Positions 1-5,881 of a stretch of 5,881 nucleotides of DNA are shown in pieces. Both the position numbers and the translations under genes were made by a program. The notes under the pieces are model-generated. The model was not told where the DNA came from and searched no databases. It saw only the letters and a program-made list of their open reading frames with translations. Position 1 is the first letter of the stretch; every line of letters begins with the position of its first letter. Source of the stretch: an uncultured bacterium (lineage in GTDB: Bacteria; Acidobacteriota; UBA890). The stretch lies in NCBI GenBank assembly GCA_937922775.1, contig CALAKE010000145.1, positions 1-5,881 of the forward strand, written 5' to 3'.

Positions 1-253
1 CCCGATTCTCTCTTGCCCATGGTGCCGTTCCTCGATTCGGTTCCCGGTGCAGGCGTGTAGGTCGCGAGTGTTCGACCTTGTCAGTCTAGCCGCCTACCGC
101 CGCGTCTCTCAGGCCTTCCGCCCGAGTGGCCAAGCGGCCTCCTGAGCGGTCGGCACGAGGTCACGAGCGGGGACGAGATTGCGGGCGCCGGAAGGGGCGA
201 GGGCACGAGTGGACCCTCATCTACACCAATTCGTGGTCCGTGAGGAGAGGACC

Positions 254-1087
254 TCACCAGCCGAGGAGTCGTCGGAGCTCTCGCGCCCGCCGGCGCGAAA
301 CGTGGATTTCCCTCTGAACGGGGGGCTTCAATGTGGCGCAGAAAGTACCTGAGAACATCGGGGCGAGATGGTCCACCCAGCCGAGATTGACGATGGCGGA
401 GCGAGAGACACGAAAGAACGGTGGGCACGCCAGCCGCTCCTCGACCTTGCCGAGGCCGTGCCGAAGCCGAAACCGGCCGTCCGGCGTGTACGCCCAGGCG
501 ATGCCGTCCTCGAGTATCAGGCAGGCCACCTCGCTCAAATCGAGCTGCAAGATCTTGCCGGCCCGGTGCGCGGCGATAAACCCGACGCTCTCCGCCCCTC
601 CCGCGGCCGACGCATTTGCCGTCGGCCGCGCCGGAGCCTCGGACTTGCTGTCGTCTCGCGGCGAGGACGGTGCATCGGCCGCCGAGGCTCCCGCCTCACC
701 ACGATTGCGCTGCCAGAGGACCTTGCGGGCACGGCGCAAGGCCCGATCGATCTGCGACCGCTCCACCGGCTTCACCAGATAGTCGATTCCCGCCAGCTCG
801 AATGCCTCGACGGCGTGCTCCTCGAACGCCGTGGTGAAGATAGCCAGAGGTCTGAGCTCCTCGGGGAGCTTGCTTCTCAGCTCGCGGAGAGCAGCGAGCC
901 CATCGCCGCCAGGCATTCTGACGTCGAGGAAGACCACGTCGGGCCGATGCTCCAGGGCCGCAGCGACCGCGTCGTCTCCAGATGTCGCCTCAGCCACTAC
1001 CTCGACGTCCTCATGGTCCTTCAGCAAGCGTCGTAGCCGCCGTCGTGCCAATGGCTCGTCGTCAACGACCAGTGTGCGAATGCTCAT
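254..1087 (-). CDS. LytTR-family DNA-binding response regulator
   Basis: Cytosolic transcription regulator of 277 residues, the presumed partner of the adjacent LytS-type kinase. The receiver domain (about 1-122) has the acidic pair D9/D10, phospho-acceptor D55 (VVFLDVRMPG), T85/T86 and K106 (DYLVKPVE), all conserved. A linker rich in Ala, Ser, Pro and charged residues follows (about 128-165). The LytTR DNA-binding domain (about 168-277) contains FFRVSRSAIVNL at 224-235 and VSRRRARELRRLLG near the end. In the first motif most relatives have His (RVHRS) where this protein has Ser228. The ATG at 1087 overlaps the kinase stop as ATGA, with a weak AGGTG 6 nt upstream, consistent with translational coupling. 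Targets are not visible; with kinase and phosphatase in the same operon, autoregulation is a possibility only. Confidence 0.95.
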   Translation of the reverse strand: MSIRTLVVDDEPLARRRLRRLLKDHEDVEVVAEATSGDDAVAAALEHRPDVVFLDVRMPGGDGLAALRELRSKLPEELRPLAIFTTAFEEHAVEAFELAGIDYLVKPVERSQIDRALRRARKVLWQRNRGEAGASAADAPSSPRDDSKSEAPARPTANASAAGGAESVGFIAAHRAGKILQLDLSEVACLILEDGIAWAYTPDGRFRLRHGLGKVEERLACPPFFRVSRSAIVNLGWVDHLAPMFSGTFCATLKPPVQREIHVSRRRARELRRLLGW

Positions 1088-2175
1088 CGTGGCACCTGTA
1101 TCTCGACCCTCAAGCCCGCCACATCGCCCCGTGTGGCGGAAAACCGCGCCGTGCCACGATATGTCAGCATCAATCGGCGGCGGACGTTTTCGAGTCCACC
1201 TCCTGCCCCAGCGGTCCCAGCAGCATCTTCGGGTAGGAGCTCGCCGGGCCCCACGGCAGAGACTCCGTCGAGTGCACCCACCTGCCGCATCACGCTCTCC
1301 GGTAGTCCCGGCCCGTCGTCACTGACTGCGATGGACACTGTGTCGGCTTCCCCCATGATCTCGATGTAGATCGTACCGCCCTGGGGGCGGGGCGCCACCG
1401 CATGTTGCACAGCGTTCTCAACCAGAGGCTGCAAGATGAGCCCAGGGATCTGTGAATCAAGGAGGGCCTCGTCGACGCGGCGTTCAACCCTCAGCCGATC
1501 GCCGAGCCGAGCGTGCTCGACTCGCAGGTACCTCTCCACCGCCTCCAATTCCTGAGAAATCGAGACGCGGCCCGAAGCGGACGACCGCAGACTGTAGCGA
1601 AGCAGATGCGCAAGATCCCCGATGAGGTCCTCGGCAAGATCGGGATCGTCGTGGGTCAGCTCCGCCAACGCGTTGAAGGCGTTGAAGAGAAAGTGGGGAT
1701 TGATCTGCGCCTGCAGTGCCTTGAGCTGAGCCCGCAACGCGGTCTCGCGCATTGCCGACACGCGCATGCGATGCTCCTCGACTTCACGCCGCATCCGCGC
1801 ATGCGTGTAGACCGCGGCCGCAATGGCAAGCCCCAACAACGCAGCACCGAGCATCAGACCAACGGCCTGGCGCCAGACCAACAATAGGTAGGTGATGCCG
1901 CCGTAGGTGGGCAACGCCAGCGTTGCCCACACCGCGAGCATCGTACCGAGAAGCACGACGGCTACGTTCAGCGGCCGGCGCAGAAACTCGGGAAAGGAGG
2001 CGTACGTCGGGGCCAAAGCACGTCGCACGACCACGCCCGAGACGAGACCGCAGCCGAGGGCCCACAGCGGTTGCCAATCGTCATGCAGGTACTGGAGCAA
2101 CAGGAGTGCGGCCATGGAACCGACAATCGAGAAAACCAGATCGCTGAGGAGCCCACCCCAAAATCCTGGCTTCAC
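1084..2175 (-). CDS. LytS/YehU-type membrane sensor histidine kinase
   Basis: Sensor kinase of the His_kinase (PF06580-type) family that would autophosphorylate and pass phosphate to the response regulator encoded next. With the GTG start at 2175 it has 363 residues. About four membrane helices lie within residues 10-125 and are clearly paralogous to those of the upstream phosphatase. A short coiled segment leads to LQAQINPHFLFN with the phospho-accepting H161. The ATP-binding part has the N box LVENAVQHA (about 251-259), G1 DDGPGL (about 286-291) and G2 GGGLENVRRRL (about 325-335). The lid between G1 and G2 is rich in Gly, Ala and acidic residues. All catalytic motifs are intact. A longer form starting at the GTG at 2205 is possible but lacks a ribosome-binding site. 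The TGA stop overlaps the ATG of the response regulator. No extracytoplasmic ligand domain is present, so the signal is probably sensed within or near the membrane. Confidence 0.94.
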   Translation of the reverse strand: MKPGFWGGLLSDLVFSIVGSMAALLLLQYLHDDWQPLWALGCGLVSGVVVRRALAPTYASFPEFLRRPLNVAVVLLGTMLAVWATLALPTYGGITYLLLVWRQAVGLMLGAALLGLAIAAAVYTHARMRREVEEHRMRVSAMRETALRAQLKALQAQINPHFLFNAFNALAELTHDDPDLAEDLIGDLAHLLRYSLRSSASGRVSISQELEAVERYLRVEHARLGDRLRVERRVDEALLDSQIPGLILQPLVENAVQHAVAPRPQGGTIYIEIMGEADTVSIAVSDDGPGLPESVMRQVGALDGVSAVGPGELLPEDAAGTAGAGGGLENVRRRLMLTYRGTARFSATRGDVAGLRVEIQVPR

Positions 2176-3344
2176 TCTGTCGTCCCCTCCTTGTTGCGAC
2201 TCCACCGCAACACGAGCAAAGTCAGATCGTCAAACTGATCGGCACCACCGGTATGGGTATCTACCGCGGCGAGGACCGCATCGAGGACCCGCCTGGCACC
2301 GCCATCGGCATTCTGCCCGATGGCCTCCTTCAGTCTGCTCTCCCCGAACTCCTCCTCGGCCCTGTTCATCGACTCGGTGACCCCATCGGTATAGGTGAGT
2401 ATCAGGTCGTCAGCGGAAAGATCGATCCTGTGCTGTTCATAGGTCGCGTCCGCGAACAGACCGAGGGGCATGCCGCCGCCCTCGAGGCGTAGGAACTTAT
2501 TCTCGCGCCGGAGCATCGGCGGGTTGTGCCCGGCGTTCACGTATTCGAGGCAACCCTCCTCGCTCAACCGCCCGACGAAAAAGGTGGCGTAGCGTTCAGG
2601 CGAAGTTCGCTTCACCAGGAACTGGTTGACGCGCCGGCAGACTTCCGCCAAATCGTGCTCAGCGTCGCAGACGCCGAGGAACGACGACTGCAACGTCGAC
2701 ATGAGTAAGGCGGCGGCGACGCCCTTGCCGGATACATCTCCAACCGCAAAGCCAAGACACCCGGCACCGGCTTCAAAGATCTCGTAGTAGTCGCCCCCGA
2801 CGCTGCGTGAGGGAATGTTCATCGCGTGCGTCTCGACCCAGGGGAGCTCCGGGAACTCCGATCGCAACAGGCTCTCCTGGATACCCTTCGCGAGGCGTAG
2901 GTCCTCCTCCAGGCGCTCCCTCTGGGCGATCTCTTTTAACAGACGGGAGTGGGTATAGATCACGGAAGCAAGAGACAAACCGAGGAAGACCCCGACGGCC
3001 AGTAGCGCGACCGCCTCCCGCCAAACCGACAGCGCATAGGGAAACCCCCCGAAGCGGGGCCAGGCCAGCGTCGCCCAAGTGGCAACAATGGTGCCGAGAA
3101 GCACCACTGAGGCATCCAGCGGACGCTGAAGGAAATCGGGGAAGGCTTCGTAGGTTCCCGCCACCATACGGCGCACGAACAGGACAGCGAACATGCCGCA
3201 GACCAAAGCCCAAACGGCGAGCCATTCACCGTGCAGATACCAGAGCAGGAAGAGGGCCGCCATCGTCCCGCTGAGCACAAGCACGGCATCGCGGATGACA
3301 GCGGACCACGTCTGGCGACGACGTTCCTGGGGCTGAGTATCCGT
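2172..3344 (-). CDS. Membrane PP2C/SpoIIE-type serine/threonine phosphatase with four-helix sensor domain
   Basis: Predicted inner-membrane protein-serine/threonine phosphatase of the RsbU/SpoIIE group. These usually dephosphorylate STAS-domain anti-anti-sigma proteins; the target here is unknown. Numbering from the in-frame GTG at 3284: about four membrane helices within residues 1-110, a coiled linker at 112-140 with the AKGIQESLL motif typical before such phosphatases, then the catalytic domain (about 145-362). The metal-binding aspartates are present: D165 (GGDYY), D183 (GDVSGKG), D300 (TDGVTE) and D352/D353 (DQFDDLT), so it should be active. The GTG at 3284 would cut into the first helix and has no Shine-Dalgarno. 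Homology to the downstream kinase continues upstream (W at 3308, then SAVIRDA), and the only start-like codon after the strong Shine-Dalgarno is ACG at 3344, giving 390 residues. Function is confident; the start is not. Its TGA overlaps the GTG of the kinase gene. Confidence 0.92.
   Translation of the reverse strand, partial: TDTQPQERRRQTWSAVIRDAVLVLSGTMAALFLLWYLHGEWLAVWALVCGMFAVLFVRRMVAGTYEAFPDFLQRPLDASVVLLGTIVATWATLAWPRFGGFPYALSVWREAVALLAVGVFLGLSLASVIYTHSRLLKEIAQRERLEEDLRLAKGIQESLLRSEFPELPWVETHAMNIPSRSVGGDYYEIFEAGAGCLGFAVGDVSGKGVAAALLMSTLQSSFLGVCDAEHDLAEVCRRVNQFLVKRTSPERYATFFVGRLSEEGCLEYVNAGHNPPMLRRENKFLRLEGGGMPLGLFADATYEQHRIDLSADDLILTYTDGVTESMNRAEEEFGESRLKEAIGQNADGGARRVLDAVLAAVDTHTGGADQFDDLTLLVLRWSRNKEGTTE
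2184..2190 (-). promoter_or_regulatory. Ribosome-binding site of the histidine kinase
   Basis: Minus-strand GGAGGGG lies 8 nt before the GTG at 2175-2173, inside the last codons of the phosphatase. It favours this GTG, which overlaps the phosphatase TGA as GTGA, over the GTG at 2205, which has no purine-rich site upstream. Confidence 0.65.
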
Positions 3345-3349
3345 TGCAG

Positions 3350-3363
3350 CACCTCCTCAGGTG
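3350..3363 (-). promoter_or_regulatory. Phosphatase ribosome-binding site, potentially sequestered in a hairpin
   Basis: Minus-strand AGGAGGT (3357-3351) is a near-perfect Shine-Dalgarno. Its GGAGG core ends 7 nt before the ACG codon at 3344-3342, which is the best-supported start of the phosphatase. The same bases form the 3' arm of a perfect 5-bp hairpin, CACCU-GAGG-AGGUG (3363-3350), so the site could be masked when the RNA folds. The sequence is seen directly; any regulatory role is inferred. Confidence 0.6.
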
Positions 3364-3413
3364 TTGTGCAGAGAAGGAGCGCGCTGAGGCCGACTACCCC
3401 GCTCCTCCACCAT
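3357..3413 (-). other. Possible 18-codon upstream reading frame before the phosphatase
   Basis: An ATG at 3413 opens 18 codons (MVEERGSRPQRAPSLHNT) ending in TGA at 3359-3357. The frame is the same as that of the phosphatase, and the TGA overlaps the phosphatase Shine-Dalgarno region. It has no clear ribosome-binding site of its own and resembles no known peptide. It may be a leader peptide whose translation opens the downstream hairpin, or simply chance. Confidence 0.2.
3373..3408 (-). other. Stem-loop in the efp-phosphatase intergenic leader
   Basis: In minus-strand RNA, bases 3408-3400 (GGAGGAGCG) can pair with 3381-3373 (CGCUCCUUC): nine consecutive pairs including one G-U, around an 18-nt loop. 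It lies just after the efp stop and 16 nt before the Shine-Dalgarno of the next gene. There is no uridine tract after it, so it is not a standard intrinsic terminator. It could be an attenuator, an mRNA-stabilising hairpin, or chance in GC-rich DNA. Confidence 0.35.
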
Positions 3414-3419
3414 GGATTG

Positions 3420-3974
3420 CTAAGCGCGCGTCAGGTAGTTGCCCGTCGAGGTCTCGATCCGCACCTTGTCTCCAATAGCGACGAAGGGGGGAACCTGCAC
3501 AACTAACCCCGTCTCGAGCGTCGCAGGCTTCGAACTGGCGCTGGCAGTCGCACCCTTGATCGCGGGCTCGGTTTCGGTGACCTCGAGATCGACCGTCGTA
3601 GGCAACTCGAGGCCGACCGGCTCGTCATCGAAAAAATCAACATCAAGGACGAGATTGGCAACCAGGTACGGCAGCGCTTCCTCGATGACCCCCGCCAGCA
3701 GATGAATCTGGTCGTAGGTCTCGGAATCCATGAATACGTAGTGGTCGCCTTCTTTGTACAGATACTCGACATTGCGCGAGTCGAGCTGCACCCGCTCGAC
3801 ATCCTCCTGGGACCGGAAGCGACGGTCGACCATAGCTCCGCTGCGCAGATTGCGCAGCCTCGTTTGCATCACCGCCTGTCCCTTACCCGGTGTCACGTGC
3901 TGGAAGTCGTGAACGCGGAGGAGCTCCCCATCGATCTGTACGATCATCCCCTTACGCAACTGAACTGCCTGCAT
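3420..3974 (-). CDS. efp: Elongation factor P
   Basis: Translation factor that binds between the ribosomal P and E sites and relieves stalling at consecutive prolines. With the start at 3974 the protein has 184 residues, the usual size. The N-terminal KOW-like domain carries the loop TPGKGQA with K31, aligned to the modified lysine of E. coli (K34), so this is a lysine-type EF-P; no modification enzyme is in the window. The two OB domains follow, with LRNLRSG at 40-46 and the C-terminal EF-P signature at about 149-168 (KPATLETG, then VQVPPFVAIG). It ends in the typical YLTRA. The frame extends upstream to 4067, but those 31 residues have no family match, while the ATG at 3974 has a good Shine-Dalgarno and begins the conserved N-terminus. 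It lies upstream of the signalling operon and downstream of an X-Pro peptidase. Confidence 0.97.
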   Translation of the reverse strand: MQAVQLRKGMIVQIDGELLRVHDFQHVTPGKGQAVMQTRLRNLRSGAMVDRRFRSQEDVERVQLDSRNVEYLYKEGDHYVFMDSETYDQIHLLAGVIEEALPYLVANLVLDVDFFDDEPVGLELPTTVDLEVTETEPAIKGATASASSKPATLETGLVVQVPPFVAIGDKVRIETSTGNYLTRA

Positions 3975-3979
3975 CGCTT

Positions 3980-3986
3980 TCCTCTT
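3980..3986 (-). promoter_or_regulatory. Ribosome-binding site of efp
   Basis: On the minus strand AAGAGGA lies 5-6 nt before the ATG at 3974-3972. It supports this start over the more upstream in-frame ATGs, one of them at 4067. Confidence 0.7.
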
Positions 3987-4086
3987 CCCGGTGCACTGGC
4001 AGGACACCATTTCTCTAGGAGCCCGACCATCAGATCTGCTAGGAACGATCGGTAGTGTACCAGGCACGGGTCATCGAACGGTGCGA

Positions 4087-4938
4087 TCAGGCACCACCGC
4101 CGGCGGCAACACAGCGATCAGAAAACTCCTGTACCGCATCCAGATACCGGGTGCCGCCCATGGCCAGGATGTTGTTGTGCCCCGCACCCGGCAGGGAAAG
4201 GAACTGCTTCGGTTCGGCAGCGGCCGCATAGACCTCTTGCCCCAGCTTGAAAGGCACAACGGTGTCGACATTGCCGTGGATGACGAGCAGCGGTCGCGAG
4301 CGGCTGGCCACCCAAGTAGCAACGGGAAACTCCGAGGCCGCGAGGAAGCCGAGCGGCAGGCCGAAGAACATCCGCCGCGCCATTACCTTGGCTGAGGTGA
4401 ACGGCGACACCAGAATGGTCCCGGCATGCTCCACTCGGGTTGCCAGTCGCGATGCCGGTGCACACCCCAGCGATACGCCCAAAAGGATCAACCGCTCAGG
4501 CGATACGCCCCTCTCCTCTGTCAGGTACGCGTACGCCGCCTCAGAATCCAGATATAGCCCCTCTTCGCTCGGCCGGCCTTCACTACGACCATAGCCCCGG
4601 TAGTCGAACAGGAAGACCGACAGGCCCTGCCTCGCCAGGGCCCCGGCGTGCGGCGCACGGTGTGTCAGGTTTCCGGCGTTGCCGTGAGACCAGAGCAATA
4701 CCGGTGACCCGGAGTCGGGCGCTCCCCCTTGTGCCTCGATCCACCAGCCATGCAGGGCAGCCCCATCGGCAGCTTCAAACCAAACCTCTTCCGCCTCGAC
4801 CCCGAGCAGGGCAGGGTCCCAAACTCCAGCCGGATAGCGAAGGGGGAAGAAGATGAAGCTGCGCTCGAGGAAGCGGACGAGGACAGCGAGGATCAGGAAC
4901 GCGACGAAGATGAACGCAATTGCCTGAACGAGGCGCAT
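4087..4938 (-). CDS. Membrane-anchored alpha/beta hydrolase (BEM46/ABHD13-like)
   Basis: Serine hydrolase of 283 residues with one N-terminal hydrophobic helix (about residues 5-24), which would anchor the catalytic domain to the membrane or act as an uncleaved signal. The fold markers occur in order: the oxyanion-region motif HGNAGN (85-90), FDYRGYGRSEG (111-121), the nucleophile elbow GVSLG with S156, the acid D225 in HGNVDTVVP, and H254 in GAGHNN. The triad is complete and the spacing fits the BEM46/ABHD13 group, whose substrates are mostly undefined, so no reaction is claimed. The elbow has Cys (GVSLGC) where many relatives have a second Gly. ATG start at 4938, with only a weak upstream AGG. 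It follows the M24 gene by 35 nt and probably shares its transcript; 112 nt separate it from efp. Confidence 0.88.
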   Translation of the reverse strand: MRLVQAIAFIFVAFLILAVLVRFLERSFIFFPLRYPAGVWDPALLGVEAEEVWFEAADGAALHGWWIEAQGGAPDSGSPVLLWSHGNAGNLTHRAPHAGALARQGLSVFLFDYRGYGRSEGRPSEEGLYLDSEAAYAYLTEERGVSPERLILLGVSLGCAPASRLATRVEHAGTILVSPFTSAKVMARRMFFGLPLGFLAASEFPVATWVASRSRPLLVIHGNVDTVVPFKLGQEVYAAAAEPKQFLSLPGAGHNNILAMGGTRYLDAVQEFSDRCVAAGGGA

Positions 4939-4973
4939 CAGACCTGCCCCAATATCTGTCCTCCCGGCTGGAG

Positions 4974-5881
4974 TCAGCTTTCGGTCAACACGGGCGGCAT
5001 CTCATCAGCCAGCAGTAGGATCATCTCGTGCTGCATCACGCCGCAGACGTCGGGCGGGCCCTCGGCGGGGATGAGCACGTCAATCTCGGTGCGAGCGCCG
5101 AATCCTTGCTCGGCAATGTAGATCCCAGGCTCGATCGAAAAACAGGTGCGCCGCAGCAACTGACGATCATCGTGGGTCTCGAAATCGTCCAGGTTCGCAC
5201 CGCTGCCATGGATTTCGTCGGTGATGCTATGGCCGGTGCGATGCTGGATCCACTGTCCGAAGCCAGCCGCCTCGAGAACCTCACGCGCAGCGATGTCCGC
5301 CTCGTACCCGCGCACCGGCTCGCCCGCCTCGTAGCGGTCTCGTATGAGTTGGAGGGCAGCGTCGCGGGCACCCCGCACGGCTTCGAAGACCTTGACCCTC
5401 TCCTCGGGTACCGTCTCGTCGACCTGCGCTGTCCAGGAAATATCCGCGAAAATCTTCCCTTCACCCGGCTCCTTCGCCCACATGTCGAGGAGAAGCCAGT
5501 CACCGCGCCGGATGGGACTGCTGCCGTCGGGCCCCGGGGCATAGTGCGGGTCCGCGGCATGCTCGTTGACGGCGACAATCGGCCCGTCTGGAGTGGTCAA
5601 CCCAACCGACTCGATCTGCTGCAGAATGTACTGCTGCAACTCGTACTCGCTGATCTCCCGGCCGGCCAAGAGACAGCGGCGGACTTCCCGAAAAGCCGCC
5701 AGCATCACCTCCGGAAGCACCTTTCCCGCCTGTCGATGGGAGGCGATCTCAGCGTCGTTGAGGGTCGCGGTGAACTGTTGCACCAAGTCGGCGGCGGAAA
5801 CCACCTCCACCCCGGCCCGCTGGATCATCTCGACGGTACCAGCATCGACCATTGCAACCGGGGGGATGTTGTTCATCGGCG
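4974..5881 (-). CDS. M24 family metallopeptidase (Xaa-Pro aminopeptidase/creatinase-like), 5'-truncated by window edge
   Basis: Pita-bread-fold dinuclear metallopeptidase, expected to be cytosolic and to cleave the bond before proline in peptides; the exact substrate is not known. Numbering from the ATG at 5876, the five M24 metal ligands are all visible: D131 (LLLDMW), D145 (FADISWT), H216 (HRTGHSI), E249 (SIEPGIY) and E264 (ARTEID), plus the accessory H223 in the EIHG motif. The catalytic domain covers about residues 45-295. The ATG at 5876 is unlikely to be the true start: no Shine-Dalgarno is visible, the frame stays open to the window edge, and residues 1-35 (NNIPPVAMVDAGTVEMI and on) look like the linker after the N-terminal creatinase-like domain of about 400-residue family members. 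The gene therefore continues beyond 5881. It ends with TGA 35 nt before the hydrolase. Prolidase or another M24 dipeptidase is the main alternative. Confidence 0.9.
   Translation of the reverse strand, partial: PMNNIPPVAMVDAGTVEMIQRAGVEVVSAADLVQQFTATLNDAEIASHRQAGKVLPEVMLAAFREVRRCLLAGREISEYELQQYILQQIESVGLTTPDGPIVAVNEHAADPHYAPGPDGSSPIRRGDWLLLDMWAKEPGEGKIFADISWTAQVDETVPEERVKVFEAVRGARDAALQLIRDRYEAGEPVRGYEADIAAREVLEAAGFGQWIQHRTGHSITDEIHGSGANLDDFETHDDRQLLRRTCFSIEPGIYIAEQGFGARTEIDVLIPAEGPPDVCGVMQHEMILLLADEMPPVLTES

Noticed and set aside
117..165. tRNA-like stretch (GAGTGGCCAAGCGG) resembling a Ser/Leu D-arm
   Set aside because: No matching acceptor stem, anticodon arm or T-arm (GGTTCGA) follows at the right spacing on either strand. 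It is a short GGCC-AAGC-GGCC hairpin at most.
211..253. Possible terminator just after the response regulator: GGTCC/GGACC inverted repeat (235-239 with 249-253; a third copy at 211-215)
   Set aside because: The stem is only 5 bp with a 9-nt loop and no uridine tract follows on the minus strand, so an intrinsic terminator is not supported.
1..253. Search of the downstream flank for a gene end, mobile element, CRISPR or repeat
   Set aside because: Nothing recognisable was seen: no terminal inverted repeats, no direct-repeat array and no conserved coding segment.
81..428. Minus-strand open frame of 115 codons over the end of the response regulator and the downstream region
   Set aside because: It overlaps the LytTR coding region out of frame and has composition typical of a shadow frame. 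I saw no ribosome-binding site or recognisable domain.
368..1036. Long plus-strand open frame (222 codons) opposite the response regulator, and several other plus-strand frames across the window
   Set aside because: They lie antisense to well-supported genes, are rich in Arg/Pro/Ser, show no family motif, and are the expected mirror frames of GC-rich coding DNA.
2960..3352. Alternative frame starting at GTG 3352 over the phosphatase N-terminus, considered as evidence of a frameshift
   Set aside because: The homology to the kinase membrane domain continues uninterrupted in the phosphatase frame, so no frameshift is needed. The GTG at 3352 sits inside the Shine-Dalgarno itself.
4054..4062. Extended -10-like TGGTACACT upstream of efp on the minus strand
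   Set aside because: The hexamer is reasonable and well placed, but no acceptable -35 lies 16-18 nt upstream (ACCGTT at best). One weak box in a 112-nt gap is not enough to call a promoter.

Overview
The window is GC-rich bacterial DNA (roughly 60-65% GC by eye). All six supported protein genes lie on the minus strand, so transcription runs from high to low coordinates. The gene families (lysine-type elongation factor P, an M24 peptidase, a LytS/LytTR two-component pair and a SpoIIE-type phosphatase) show a bacterium. The style resembles Acidobacteriota or a neighbouring GC-rich Gram-negative lineage, but that is an impression from the protein sequences and cannot be settled here.

In transcription order: (1) 5881-4974, the C-terminal catalytic part of an M24 (Xaa-Pro aminopeptidase/creatinase-like) metallopeptidase whose N-terminus lies outside the window; (2) 4938-4087, a membrane-anchored alpha/beta hydrolase of the BEM46/ABHD13 type; (3) 3974-3420, elongation factor P (efp); (4) a 75-nt leader with two potential RNA hairpins and an 18-codon upstream reading frame; (5) 3344-2172, an integral-membrane PP2C/SpoIIE-type serine/threonine phosphatase; (6) 2175-1084, a LytS/YehU-type membrane histidine kinase; (7) 1087-254, a LytTR DNA-binding response regulator. 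Bases 1-253 hold no gene, RNA or convincing terminator that I can recognise.

The first three genes look like housekeeping. An X-Pro peptidase close to efp recalls the peptidase-efp neighbourhoods known from other bacteria, here interrupted by the hydrolase. The last three form a tight module joined by 4-nt stop/start overlaps (GTGA, then ATGA), so they are probably translated from one message.

The most notable observation is that the phosphatase and the histidine kinase share the same N-terminal four-helix membrane domain. About half of roughly 126 residues are identical in an ungapped hand alignment, and each copy is fused to a different output domain. This suggests duplication of one sensor so that the same membrane signal feeds both a Ser/Thr dephosphorylation branch and a His-Asp/LytTR transcription branch. 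The phosphatase also lacks a normal start codon where the homology and an excellent Shine-Dalgarno sequence place its start: the codon there is ACG. That ribosome-binding site can fold into a small hairpin. No anti-sigma or STAS partner for the phosphatase is present in the window.
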